Assembly (NCBI GenBank): GCA_018883305.1 | Contig: VEQI01000113.1 | Span: 1 to 8,957 of the forward strand | Direction: 5' to 3' | DNA from: Limnohabitans sp. | GTDB lineage: Bacteria > Pseudomonadota > Gammaproteobacteria > Burkholderiales > Burkholderiaceae_C | DNA: 8,957 bases | Shown here: positions 1 to 6,649 of the stretch, piece after piece | How the letters are laid out: each line of letters starts with the position of its first letter | Numbering within the stretch: position 1 is the first letter of the stretch | Translations under genes and position numbers: made by a program | Notes under the pieces: model-generated | The model's input: only the letters and a program-made list of their open reading frames with translations | Told to the model about the DNA's origin: nothing | Databases searched by the model: none

Positions 1-1
1 C

Positions 2-1018
2 TTCAGCGGCCAGTACTTCCAGGACCGCTTCCTGATTGCCGATGTGGTGATGAAAGCTGACTTTCCCACCGAACGATGGTTCTGGTTTGATCCACCGTTC
101 CATCGCAACCAGAGCGTGCTGTTGCACAAGCAGTCGGACAACGTCTGGCGGATCGATTTTCAGCTGGGCTGGAACGCTGACCCAGTGGAAGAGAAAAAGC
201 CCGAGAAGGTCATTCCCCGCATTCGCGCCATGCTGGGCCCGCAGGCGGAGTTTGAGCTGGAATGGGTGTCGGTCTACCAGTTCGCTTGCCGCCGCATTGA
301 CAACTTCCGCCATCAGCGCGTGATCTTTGCTGGCGATGCAGCGCACCAGGTCTCGCCCTTCGGGGCGCGTGGTGCCAACACAGGCGTGCAGGACTGCGAC
401 AACCTGAGCTGGAAACTGCAAGCCGTGCTGGCGGGTGACGCGCCCGAAGCTCTGCTGGATAGCTACCACGAAGAGCGCGCGTATGCGGCCGATGACAACC
501 TGGGCCACTCCACACGCGCCACCGATTTCATCACGCCCAAGAGCCGCAGCTCCACCCGGCTGCGCAACGCGGTGCTGGAGCTGGCACGGACCGAGGCGTT
601 TGCCCGTCCGCTGGTGAACAGCGGGCGGTTGTCTACGCCGACACCTTACTTGTCATCCTCCTTGAATACGCCAGACGAAGACGCCTTTGAAGGCCGCATG
701 CTGCCGGGCACCAATTGCGCGGATGCGCCGATCAGCATAGATGGCCAGGCTGGCTGGCTGCTCAACCAATTGGGCCAGGGGTTTGTGCTGCTGAGCTTTG
801 GGCCCGCATCGCCCGTGAAGGTGGGCAACATCACCGCCAAAGTGCTGGAGGTGGGCAAGGATGTGCTGGACAGCCAGGGCTTGCTTAAGCAGCGCTATGA
901 CGGTCAACCTGGTACGGTGTACCTGATCCGACCTGATCAACACGTGGCCGCACGCTGGCGAGCCTTTGACGCGGCTGGTGTGACGCAAGCCTTGCGTCGT
1001 GCCTTGACACTGAACTGA
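2..1018 (+). CDS. FAD-dependent aromatic monooxygenase, PheA/TfdB family (5' partial)
   Basis: The reading frame is open from base 2, so the gene begins before the window; 338 codons are visible. By family, it would use NAD(P)H and O2 to hydroxylate an aromatic ring in the cytoplasm. The diagnostic second FAD-binding motif, FAGDAAHQVSPFGARG, lies at about 326-373, followed by the usual NTGVQDCDNLSWKL helix. Upstream is the substrate-domain strand VYQFACRRIDNF. The C-terminal 110 residues or so look like the thioredoxin-fold domain of this family, ending in YLIRPDQHVAARW (920-958). The N-terminal Rossmann GxGxxG region, probably some 200 residues, is outside the window, so the substrate cannot be inferred; 3-(3-hydroxyphenyl)propionate hydroxylase-like enzymes are the nearest type I recognise. 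It is followed after 14 bp by a DUF2783-like gene, probably in the same transcript. Family assignment is secure, specificity is not. Confidence 0.9.
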   Translation, partial: FSGQYFQDRFLIADVVMKADFPTERWFWFDPPFHRNQSVLLHKQSDNVWRIDFQLGWNADPVEEKKPEKVIPRIRAMLGPQAEFELEWVSVYQFACRRIDNFRHQRVIFAGDAAHQVSPFGARGANTGVQDCDNLSWKLQAVLAGDAPEALLDSYHEERAYAADDNLGHSTRATDFITPKSRSSTRLRNAVLELARTEAFARPLVNSGRLSTPTPYLSSSLNTPDEDAFEGRMLPGTNCADAPISIDGQAGWLLNQLGQGFVLLSFGPASPVKVGNITAKVLEVGKDVLDSQGLLKQRYDGQPGTVYLIRPDQHVAARWRAFDAAGVTQALRRALTLN

Positions 1019-1032
1019 AGGGAACGTTGAAC

Positions 1033-1239
1033 ATGTCCGCACTCATTCGCACCCCCAACATTCCGGATCAGGACCACTTCTATGCCGAGCTCATCAATGC
1101 CCAGCGCCAGCTGAGCGATGAACAGGCTGACCTGATGATCGCCAAGCTGGCGCTCATTTTGTGCAACCATGTAGGCGACCGTCAGGTGCTGCGCGAGGCG
1201 ATGACGCTGGCGCGCGAGAACACGCTGGCCTGCGCCTGA
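1033..1239 (+). CDS. DUF2783-like small protein, partner of the FAD monooxygenase
   Basis: A 68-residue soluble protein with no signal peptide, membrane segment or cysteine motif. I recognise the pattern of the DUF2783 family: an N-terminal IPDQDHFYAELINAQ segment, a LSDEQADLM turn, then a helix LILCNHVGDRQVLREAMTLA. Proteins of this family are, from memory, often encoded directly after FAD-dependent monooxygenases in Burkholderiales, as here. No biochemical role is known to me; an accessory or stabilising role for the monooxygenase is inference only. The ATG at 1033 is preferred because the GAAGGGAA purine tract just upstream sits about 8 nt away; an in-frame TTG at 1027 would place it too close. 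The gene is 14 bp after the monooxygenase stop, so co-transcription is likely. Predicted mostly helical. Confidence 0.8.
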   Translation: MSALIRTPNIPDQDHFYAELINAQRQLSDEQADLMIAKLALILCNHVGDRQVLREAMTLARENTLACA

Positions 1240-1242
1240 GGC

Positions 1243-1268
1243 GGCCGCGTCAGATGGCCGCGTTAGAT
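1243..1268. repeat. Two adjacent 13-bp direct repeats in the convergent junction
   Basis: GGCCGCGTCAGAT (1243-1255) is followed immediately by GGCCGCGTTAGAT (1256-1268), one mismatch in 13. They fill most of the 36-bp gap between the convergent ends of the DUF2783-like gene and the citE-like gene. The GGCC cores can pair with each other, but no U-run follows, so this is not a classical intrinsic terminator on either strand. Likely origin is a small tandem duplication; any function in 3'-end formation is speculative. Confidence 0.75.
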
Positions 1269-1275
1269 AGCTGCA

Positions 1276-2109
1276 TCAGGCTGCTGCGTGGGTAGATTCT
1301 GCTTGCGCCAGGACCTGCTGAGCCTGCAACCACACCGGTCGATCCACCAGCTTGCCGCGCACCGCCACGGCGCCCAACGAGCCACCTTCCAAGGCGCGCA
1401 CCACCTCATGGGCCCAGGCGATCTCGGCTTCGGTGGGTTCAAAGGCGCGGTTCACATGCGCCACCTGACGTGGGTGAATGCACAGTTTGCCGCCCATGCC
1501 AAAGCGGCGTGAACGTTGCGCCTCACGCGCCATGACGTCTTCTTCATCAATGGACAAGCACACGCCATCCAGGGGTGCTTGCAAACCGGCGGCTCGCGAA
1601 GCCAGCACCAGATGGGTGCGCACGGCATCCAGTTCCTCGCCATCACCGCCGATGCCTGCATCGGCCATGAAGTCCACCGTGCCAAAGGCCAGTCGCGTCA
1701 CACCCGTCACGCGTGACAATGCCAAGGCGGCAAAGTGTCCTTGCACGGATTCCACCAGAGGAATCAGCCCCTGGTTGGGGCGCAAGCGGGACTGCACCTG
1801 GCGCAGTCGATCGGCATCATCCGCTTTAGGCAACATCAGGCCCTGCACGCGGGGCGAACTGGCCAGGCTGAGATCGTCTTCGCCCCACGGCGTGTCCAGA
1901 GGGTTGATACGCACATAGACCGGTTGGCGGCTGGTGGCCAACCACTCACGCAGATGTTCACGTGCTGCCGGTTTGCGTTCCGGTTGCACCGCATCCTCCA
2001 GGTCCAGAATGACCGCGTGTGCGCCACTGGCCAGGGCTTTGTCAAAACGCTCCGGACGGTCACCAGGAACGAACAGGAAGGATCGGGGGGTGCGTGCAGT
2101 GGTACTCAT
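1276..2109 (-). CDS. CitE/HpcH-family CoA-ester lyase (citramalyl-CoA lyase-like)
   Basis: A 277-residue protein of the HpcH/HpaI aldolase, CitE-like group, which cleaves 3-hydroxyacyl-CoA thioesters such as malyl-CoA or citramalyl-CoA to acetyl-CoA and an oxoacid in a Mg2+-dependent reaction. Motifs in order: FVPGDRPERFDKA (13-25), DLEDAV (36-41), Arg67 in VRINP, LPKAD (93-97), VESVQG with Glu120 and GTVDF with Asp147 as the expected metal ligands, then GKLCIHPRQV. Length is normal for short CitE-like lyases. The ATG at 2109 is chosen because the protein family begins a few residues before RSFLFVPGDR; an upstream in-frame start would overlap the regulator gene by over 100 bp. It has no clear Shine-Dalgarno and starts 8 bp after the gntR stop, so translational coupling is likely. 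It is the last gene of the operon. Citramalyl-CoA cleavage is inferred from context; malyl-CoA or another substrate is possible. Confidence 0.9.
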   Translation of the reverse strand: MSTTARTPRSFLFVPGDRPERFDKALASGAHAVILDLEDAVQPERKPAAREHLREWLATSRQPVYVRINPLDTPWGEDDLSLASSPRVQGLMLPKADDADRLRQVQSRLRPNQGLIPLVESVQGHFAALALSRVTGVTRLAFGTVDFMADAGIGGDGEELDAVRTHLVLASRAAGLQAPLDGVCLSIDEEDVMAREAQRSRRFGMGGKLCIHPRQVAHVNRAFEPTEAEIAWAHEVVRALEGGSLGAVAVRGKLVDRPVWLQAQQVLAQAESTHAAA

Positions 2110-2117
2110 GGGGCGTG

Positions 2118-2885
2118 TCAGGTGGCGGGGCCCGTGCCCCATTCTCGTTGCAGGACCGTGGTGTAGCTGAAGCGTTCTGCCGGATGCGTGCTGTGAGCCC
2201 ACTCCACCAGTTGCCCCAGCCGATTGCGATAACGACGACTGATCCACAGCCCCGGGCTGCCCACGGGGACATCCAGCGCCAAGGCCGTCTCACGGTCCAG
2301 CGCCACGGCCCGAATCTCTTGCTCCACCGCGGTGATGACTTCGCCAAACTGTTGTTCGATGGCTGCGTGCACGGCGAGTTGGAGCGGACCGTCAAGTCCC
2401 TTGACCGCACGGAAGGCCGGATGGACCCACAGATGCGTCAGGCAAATGGGCTTGGCGCTGTGCGGAGAGAGTCGTCGCCCGGTGAGATACAGCCAGGTCT
2501 CACCCACGCGCGCCTGCAAGGGCTCGGCTTGAGCGGCGTCCAGGCAGACTTGTGCGCGCGACTCGATCACCAGCGTGGTGTCAGTGGCATAGCGGTACAA
2601 ATCCGCCACGCCCGCCGTGTGTTGCCGATAGGCCGAGTTGGGCTCGGTGGCGCGCACGGTGGTGCCCACACGGGGTTGACGCACCACCAGGCCCAGCTGG
2701 GTCAATCGCTTGAGCGCTTCCCGTGCGGTGGAGCGGCTGACCCCGAATTGTTCACACAGGGCATATTCAGTGGGCAGTTGCGAGCCCACCGGATAACGCC
2801 CCGCACCAATCTCATTGAGCAAGGTCTGTGCGAGTTGCACATACCGTGGTGTGTGCAGCAGAGCCGAGACAGCAGGGGTGTTCAC
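2118..2885 (-). CDS. GntR-family regulator, HutC subfamily (UTRA domain)
   Basis: A 255-residue DNA-binding regulator. Residues about 15-77 form the winged helix-turn-helix, with the characteristic GSQLPTEYALCEQFGVSRST, then AREALKRLTQLGLVVRQ and a GTTV wing. Residues about 95-245 match a UTRA effector domain (CLTHLWVHPAF; the final strand region AHSTHPAERFSYTT). Such proteins normally repress their own operon until a small acid or sugar-like ligand binds. The GTG start at 2885 overlaps the TGA of the CoA-transferase gene as GTGA (4 nt), and the Shine-Dalgarno is weak, so translation probably depends on ribosomes finishing the upstream gene. Lying inside the operon implies autoregulation. A HutC-like palindrome upstream of the first operon gene (8216-8227) is a plausible target. 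The ligand is unknown; a pathway acid or CoA ester is inference. Confidence 0.92.
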   Translation of the reverse strand: MNTPAVSALLHTPRYVQLAQTLLNEIGAGRYPVGSQLPTEYALCEQFGVSRSTAREALKRLTQLGLVVRQPRVGTTVRATEPNSAYRQHTAGVADLYRYATDTTLVIESRAQVCLDAAQAEPLQARVGETWLYLTGRRLSPHSAKPICLTHLWVHPAFRAVKGLDGPLQLAVHAAIEQQFGEVITAVEQEIRAVALDRETALALDVPVGSPGLWISRRYRNRLGQLVEWAHSTHPAERFSYTTVLQREWGTGPAT

Positions 2886-4081
2886 GTGCCAATGACACCT
2901 GATTGGCGCAGCGCCTGACGTGCTGCGTCATCAAATCCCAGGTCCTGCAGCAAGTCATCGGTGTGCTGGCCCATGGTGGGTGCCGGGCGGGTGGGGTGCT
3001 CGCCCACGCGTACGGGGGAGGCCACCATGCGCACCGGTCCCTGTGGATGCGCAAAGTCCAGCAAGCGCTCTTGCTCAGCGACGAAGTCGCTCTCCAGCGC
3101 CTGAGCCACGTCATACACCGGCGCCACGGGCACGGTGCCCGCCAGACGTTTCACCCATTCCTCGGTGGTCGCGGTTTGCAGCACGGCGTCAATGTCGGCG
3201 GTGAGTTGGTCCCGGTTCGCCAGGCGAGCCTTGAAGTTGCCGTACTGCTCGCCGGTGGCCCACTCGGGCTTGCCCAGGGCTTGCGCGAACAGGCCCCAGA
3301 ACTTTTCCTTGTTGCACATCACGAACAACCAGCCATCTTGCGTTTTGTAGAGTTGGCTGGGCGTGAGCGATGGGTGACTGGAGCGGGGCTCGCGGCGTGT
3401 CATGACGCCGGCATTGAGATACCAGGTGGCCAAATAGCACAGGTTATGCAGCGACACATCAAACAGGCTCACATCGACGTCACGCCCGGTGCCCGTGCTG
3501 CGGGCGCTGATCACGCCGGCCAGCAAGCCCATGGCGGCGGTGGTGCCTGTCATCAGGTCGATGATGGACAAGCCCATGCGCGCCGGTGGACCATCCGGTT
3601 CACCCGTGAGTGAGAGATAGCCGGCTTCGGCTTGCATGAGGTAGTCATAGCCTGGCCAGGCGGCACGAGAGCCGGTACGGCCATACGCCGACAAATGCCC
3701 GCACACGATGCGCGGGTTGATGCCTTTGAGCGCGTCGTACGTCAGCCCCAGCTTGGGTGGCAAGTCGCCGCGCAGGTTGTTGAACACCACATCCGCGGTA
3801 GACACCAACCGATGCAGCACTTCTTGTCCCTCGGGTTTTTTCAGGTCCAGCGTGAGACTTTTCTTGTTGCGATTGAACGATTGGTAAAAGTGGCTGTCCG
3901 CCGGGCCGAAAAAATGCGGACCCACCGAACGCCCCACATCGCCACCATCGTTGGGGTTCTCGATCTTGATGACCTCGGCGCCCAGATCGGCCAGATGCTG
4001 GGTGCCAAAGGGGCCGGCACCATACTGCTCGACGGCGATGATCCGCACGCCTTGCAGGGGAAGAGGCGCTGGGGTGCTCAT
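2882..4081 (-). CDS. CaiB/BaiF class III CoA-transferase
   Basis: A 399-residue family III CoA-transferase, the usual length for a subunit of these interlocked homodimers. It would move CoA from a donor such as succinyl-CoA to a carboxylic acid, activating it for the downstream enzymes. Visible motifs: GVRIIAVEQYGAGPFGTQHLADLGAEVIKIE at residues 11-41 (paraphrased in one stretch by position, key residues Q19, G23, P24, D32, E36), N70/R71/K73-K74 in the FNRNKKS loop, CGHLSAYGRTG (127-137), and Asp175 in GLSIIDLMTG as the expected catalytic aspartate that forms the aspartyl-CoA anhydride. The ATG at 4081 overlaps the TGA of the acyl-CoA dehydrogenase gene (ATGA, 4 nt) and has GGAGAG 9 nt upstream. 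Itaconate CoA-transferase (Ict) is the best contextual analogue, but formyl-, succinyl- or other CoA-transferase specificities cannot be excluded from sequence alone. Confidence 0.93.
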   Translation of the reverse strand: MSTPAPLPLQGVRIIAVEQYGAGPFGTQHLADLGAEVIKIENPNDGGDVGRSVGPHFFGPADSHFYQSFNRNKKSLTLDLKKPEGQEVLHRLVSTADVVFNNLRGDLPPKLGLTYDALKGINPRIVCGHLSAYGRTGSRAAWPGYDYLMQAEAGYLSLTGEPDGPPARMGLSIIDLMTGTTAAMGLLAGVISARSTGTGRDVDVSLFDVSLHNLCYLATWYLNAGVMTRREPRSSHPSLTPSQLYKTQDGWLFVMCNKEKFWGLFAQALGKPEWATGEQYGNFKARLANRDQLTADIDAVLQTATTEEWVKRLAGTVPVAPVYDVAQALESDFVAEQERLLDFAHPQGPVRMVASPVRVGEHPTRPAPTMGQHTDDLLQDLGFDDAARQALRQSGVIGT

Positions 4082-5244
4082 ATCCGGTTTCTCTCCAGCA
4101 ACTGCTTGGCGATGATGAGGCGCTGCAACTCGTTGGTGCCTTCGCCAATCAGCAGCAAGGGAGAGTCACGGTACAGGCGCTCCACGTTGTACTCTTTGGA
4201 GTAGCCGTAACCGCCAAAAATGCGCATGGCTTCCAATGAGTTTTCCTGCGCCGCCTCGGTGGCGAAATACTTGGCCATGCCGGCTTCCATGTCGCAGCGC
4301 TCGCCCTTGTCGTAGGCTTGGGCCGCGGCGTAGACCAGCAGACGTGCTGCTTGCGTGCGGGTGGCCATTTCGCCCAGCTTGAGTTGAATGGCCTGGTGCT
4401 CGGCAATGGGTTTGCCAAAGGTTTTGCGCTGCTGCGCGTACACCACCGCCTCATCGAGTGCGGCTTGCGCCACGCCCAGACCCCGCGCGGCCACGTTGAT
4501 GCGGCCTAGTTCCAGACCGCCCAGCACCTGTTGCAGGCCACGACCTTCGACGCCGCCAATCAGACGATCCGCTGGCACCCGGTAATTCTCGAAACTGAGC
4601 GCGCACGTGTCGATGCCCTTGTAGCCCAGCTTGTCCAGCTTCTTGCTGACGATGAAGCCCGGGCCTTTTTCTGCAATCAGCAGGCTCATGCCCTTGTGTG
4701 CCGGACTGGCCTTGGGATCGGTTTTCACCAGCAAGGCCAGACAGTTGCCTTGCTGGCTGTTGGTGATCCACATCTTCGAGCCATTGACCACGTAGGTGTC
4801 GCCTTCCAGCTTGGCCACGGTGCGGATGGCTTGCAGGTCGGTGCCGCAATCGGGCTCGGTCAGGCCTATGCCGCCGCGCAGCTCACCGCGTGCAAAGCGC
4901 GGCAGATAGTGGGATTTTTGCTCAGGGGTGCCAAAGCGCTGCACCGCCATGGCCATGATGAGGTGCGAGTTGATGATGCCCGAGATGGACATCCACACGC
5001 TGGACATGCGCTCGATGATCTTGGCGTAGGTGGTGGTGGACAGGCCCAGCCCGCCGTATTCGGGCGCGATGGTGCAGCCGAACAGGCCCAGGGCCTTCAT
5101 GTGCTCGACGATCTCGGTGGGGTAGATGTCGTTGTGTTCCAGGTGCTGGACATGCGGCTTGACCTCGGCCGCGAGGAATTTGTCCAGCATGTCCAGGATC
5201 ATGTTTTCCTGTTCTTGGTCGGTGGTGTGTGGAGTGGTCGTCAT
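4078..5244 (-). CDS. Acyl-CoA dehydrogenase
   Basis: A 388-residue FAD flavoprotein that introduces an alpha,beta double bond into an acyl-CoA and passes electrons to electron-transferring flavoprotein. Features in order: N-terminal helical domain with PEYGGLGLS, the signature GLTEPDCGTD, WITNS in the beta domain, RKTFGKPIAEHQAIQ, FGGYGY, and Glu368 in GEGTNELQR, the expected catalytic base of the short/medium-chain type. The ATG at 5244 lacks a visible Shine-Dalgarno; the in-frame ATG at 5202 has AGGA 4 nt upstream, and starting there would remove 14 residues, so the start is uncertain. The gene begins 15 bp after the MmgE/PrpD stop and overlaps the CoA-transferase start by 4 nt. In this operon it may oxidise a branched saturated dicarboxyl-CoA, for example methylsuccinyl-CoA, before hydration; glutaryl-CoA dehydrogenase-like activity is an alternative. 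Family certain, substrate inferred. Confidence 0.94.
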   Translation of the reverse strand: MTTTPHTTDQEQENMILDMLDKFLAAEVKPHVQHLEHNDIYPTEIVEHMKALGLFGCTIAPEYGGLGLSTTTYAKIIERMSSVWMSISGIINSHLIMAMAVQRFGTPEQKSHYLPRFARGELRGGIGLTEPDCGTDLQAIRTVAKLEGDTYVVNGSKMWITNSQQGNCLALLVKTDPKASPAHKGMSLLIAEKGPGFIVSKKLDKLGYKGIDTCALSFENYRVPADRLIGGVEGRGLQQVLGGLELGRINVAARGLGVAQAALDEAVVYAQQRKTFGKPIAEHQAIQLKLGEMATRTQAARLLVYAAAQAYDKGERCDMEAGMAKYFATEAAQENSLEAMRIFGGYGYSKEYNVERLYRDSPLLLIGEGTNELQRLIIAKQLLERNRI

Positions 5245-5259
5245 GATGAATGGAGAGTG

Positions 5260-6648
5260 TCAGCGTTGAGCCACCTGACCAAGCAGGTGGGCGAGTTGGG
5301 AAGCGGTGTGGTGCTCGATGTCGAGCACGGTGTTGAGAATGGCGTCCGCATGGGCGCGGTTGACGGCGCGTGCGGCGTTGTCATGGAATTTGCCGATGAT
5401 GTCGGCGTCGCTGATGGGGCGACCCTCGGCCCCACGGTTGATGGGCTCGTGGTGGCGCAAGGTGCGCCCGTCTTCCAGTTCAACGATGACTTCACCGCCA
5501 AAGTAGCGCGGGAAGTCTGCCTCGTCATCGGCCTCGCAGATCACCTTGGCGGCCAGGGCCAGAGTTTGCGGATCTTGATAGGCCGAGGGCTCCAGCGCAT
5601 CCAGGGTGAAGCGACCAAACCGCAAGCCGGTGGCCACCGAGTAGGGAATGCTGAACTGGGCCTCGTAGGCATTGGCAGGCCGGCGTTTGTTTTCAAGAGG
5701 CTCGCACACGGTCTTCATGGTGCCAGTGGGCACGCGTGCCACGATGCGCCGAACGGCCGCGCCTTGCCAGGTGTCATGCAACAGGCTGGCCGCGTCTGCG
5801 CAAGCGTGGGTGAAGTGGCAGGCAGGAATGGGCTTGACCGCAATGTTGAGCGTCTCCCAGACCTGACCCAGACCCGCTGTGGCGGCGGCCATGTCGCACT
5901 GCTGGGTCAACGGCCCCAGGTGACTTTGATACAAGCCAAAACGTCCTTCGTAGGTGGCTTGCGGTCCCAGAAAGCCTTGTGCAGCCAGATGCGCGGCGGT
6001 GATGCCGTTGGCTGCAGCCAGACCCGGGTGCAGACGCTTGGTCCAAGCGCCATCTTGCAAAAACTCCAGACTGCCGGCAGACAGCGAGAGGGCGATACCT
6101 TGCGCGTGGACCCACTGATCCGTGGGCAGGCCCATGAGGTGAGCCGCGGCCAGCGTGCAGCCAAAACTGCCAATCAGCCCGGTGGGATGAAACCCCACTT
6201 GATGGAATCCGCCCTGGGCCACGGCACCCAGACGAATGGCGGTTTCAATGCCCAGGATATAGGCAGCCAGCAAGGCGGTGCCGTCTTGCCCACGGTGCGT
6301 GGCCAGGCCCAAAGCCGAAGGCAGCACCGAGGTGGTGGCGTGAATCACGCCGCGTGGGTGAGTGTCGTCAAAGTCCAAGCCATGGATCATCAAGGCATTG
6401 ACCGTGACCGCATCGCGCAGCGGCAGGCTCACGCCGTTCCCGATCACCGGTATACCGCCAGTCTCACCCGCCGACAGCGACTGGTAGGCCGCCAGCGTGC
6501 GACGAGAAAAATCAAACTGCGTGGAGGCCAGCCCGATGCCCAGCGCATCCAGCATCAGATGGCGCGCACGCTGGCGCACGGGCATGGGCACGTCTTGCAG
6601 CCGGAACTGGCTGCCGTATTCCGCCAAGGTTTGAGAAATCAGGGTCAT
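5260..6648 (-). CDS. MmgE/PrpD family protein (methylcitrate dehydratase / aconitate decarboxylase fold)
   Basis: A 462-residue MmgE/PrpD protein, the usual family length. Members include 2-methylcitrate dehydratase (PrpD) and cis-aconitate decarboxylase (CAD/IRG1). Conserved stretches are LDALGIGLA (33-41), HGLDFDDTHPRGVIHA (89-104), GFHPTG (152-157) and WTKRLHPGLAAANG (202-215). By eye, Asp92, Thr96, His103, His154 and Lys204 line up with the IRG1 active-site residues I recall (D93, T97, H103, H159, K207), so the site looks intact. The ATG at 6648 is preferred: GAAGGCGG lies about 9 nt upstream and MTLISQTLAEYG is a normal family N-terminus; an upstream in-frame start would overlap the preceding gene by 74 nt. 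One base separates it from the tctC-like stop. PrpD homologues occur in itaconate-type clusters, but their reaction there is unclear to me; dehydratase, decarboxylase or isomerase are all open. Confidence 0.92.
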   Translation of the reverse strand: MTLISQTLAEYGSQFRLQDVPMPVRQRARHLMLDALGIGLASTQFDFSRRTLAAYQSLSAGETGGIPVIGNGVSLPLRDAVTVNALMIHGLDFDDTHPRGVIHATTSVLPSALGLATHRGQDGTALLAAYILGIETAIRLGAVAQGGFHQVGFHPTGLIGSFGCTLAAAHLMGLPTDQWVHAQGIALSLSAGSLEFLQDGAWTKRLHPGLAAANGITAAHLAAQGFLGPQATYEGRFGLYQSHLGPLTQQCDMAAATAGLGQVWETLNIAVKPIPACHFTHACADAASLLHDTWQGAAVRRIVARVPTGTMKTVCEPLENKRRPANAYEAQFSIPYSVATGLRFGRFTLDALEPSAYQDPQTLALAAKVICEADDEADFPRYFGGEVIVELEDGRTLRHHEPINRGAEGRPISDADIIGKFHDNAARAVNRAHADAILNTVLDIEHHTASQLAHLLGQVAQR

Positions 6649-6649
6649 G

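Noticed and set aside
1240..1275. Bidirectional terminator between the convergent genes
   Set aside because: Only a 4-bp GGCC self-pairing is visible, with no T-run on either strand.
2110..2247. N-terminal extension of the citE-like gene up to an ATG at 2247
   Set aside because: It would overlap the gntR coding region by 130 bp, and the extra residues have no similarity to the family; MSTTARTPRSFLFVPGDR is a normal CitE N-terminus.
2019..3613. Long plus-strand frames opposite the citE, gntR and caiB genes (including 2019-2918 and 2903-3613)
   Set aside because: The minus-strand proteins there are unmistakable family members with chained stop/start overlaps; the plus-strand frames are compositional shadows.
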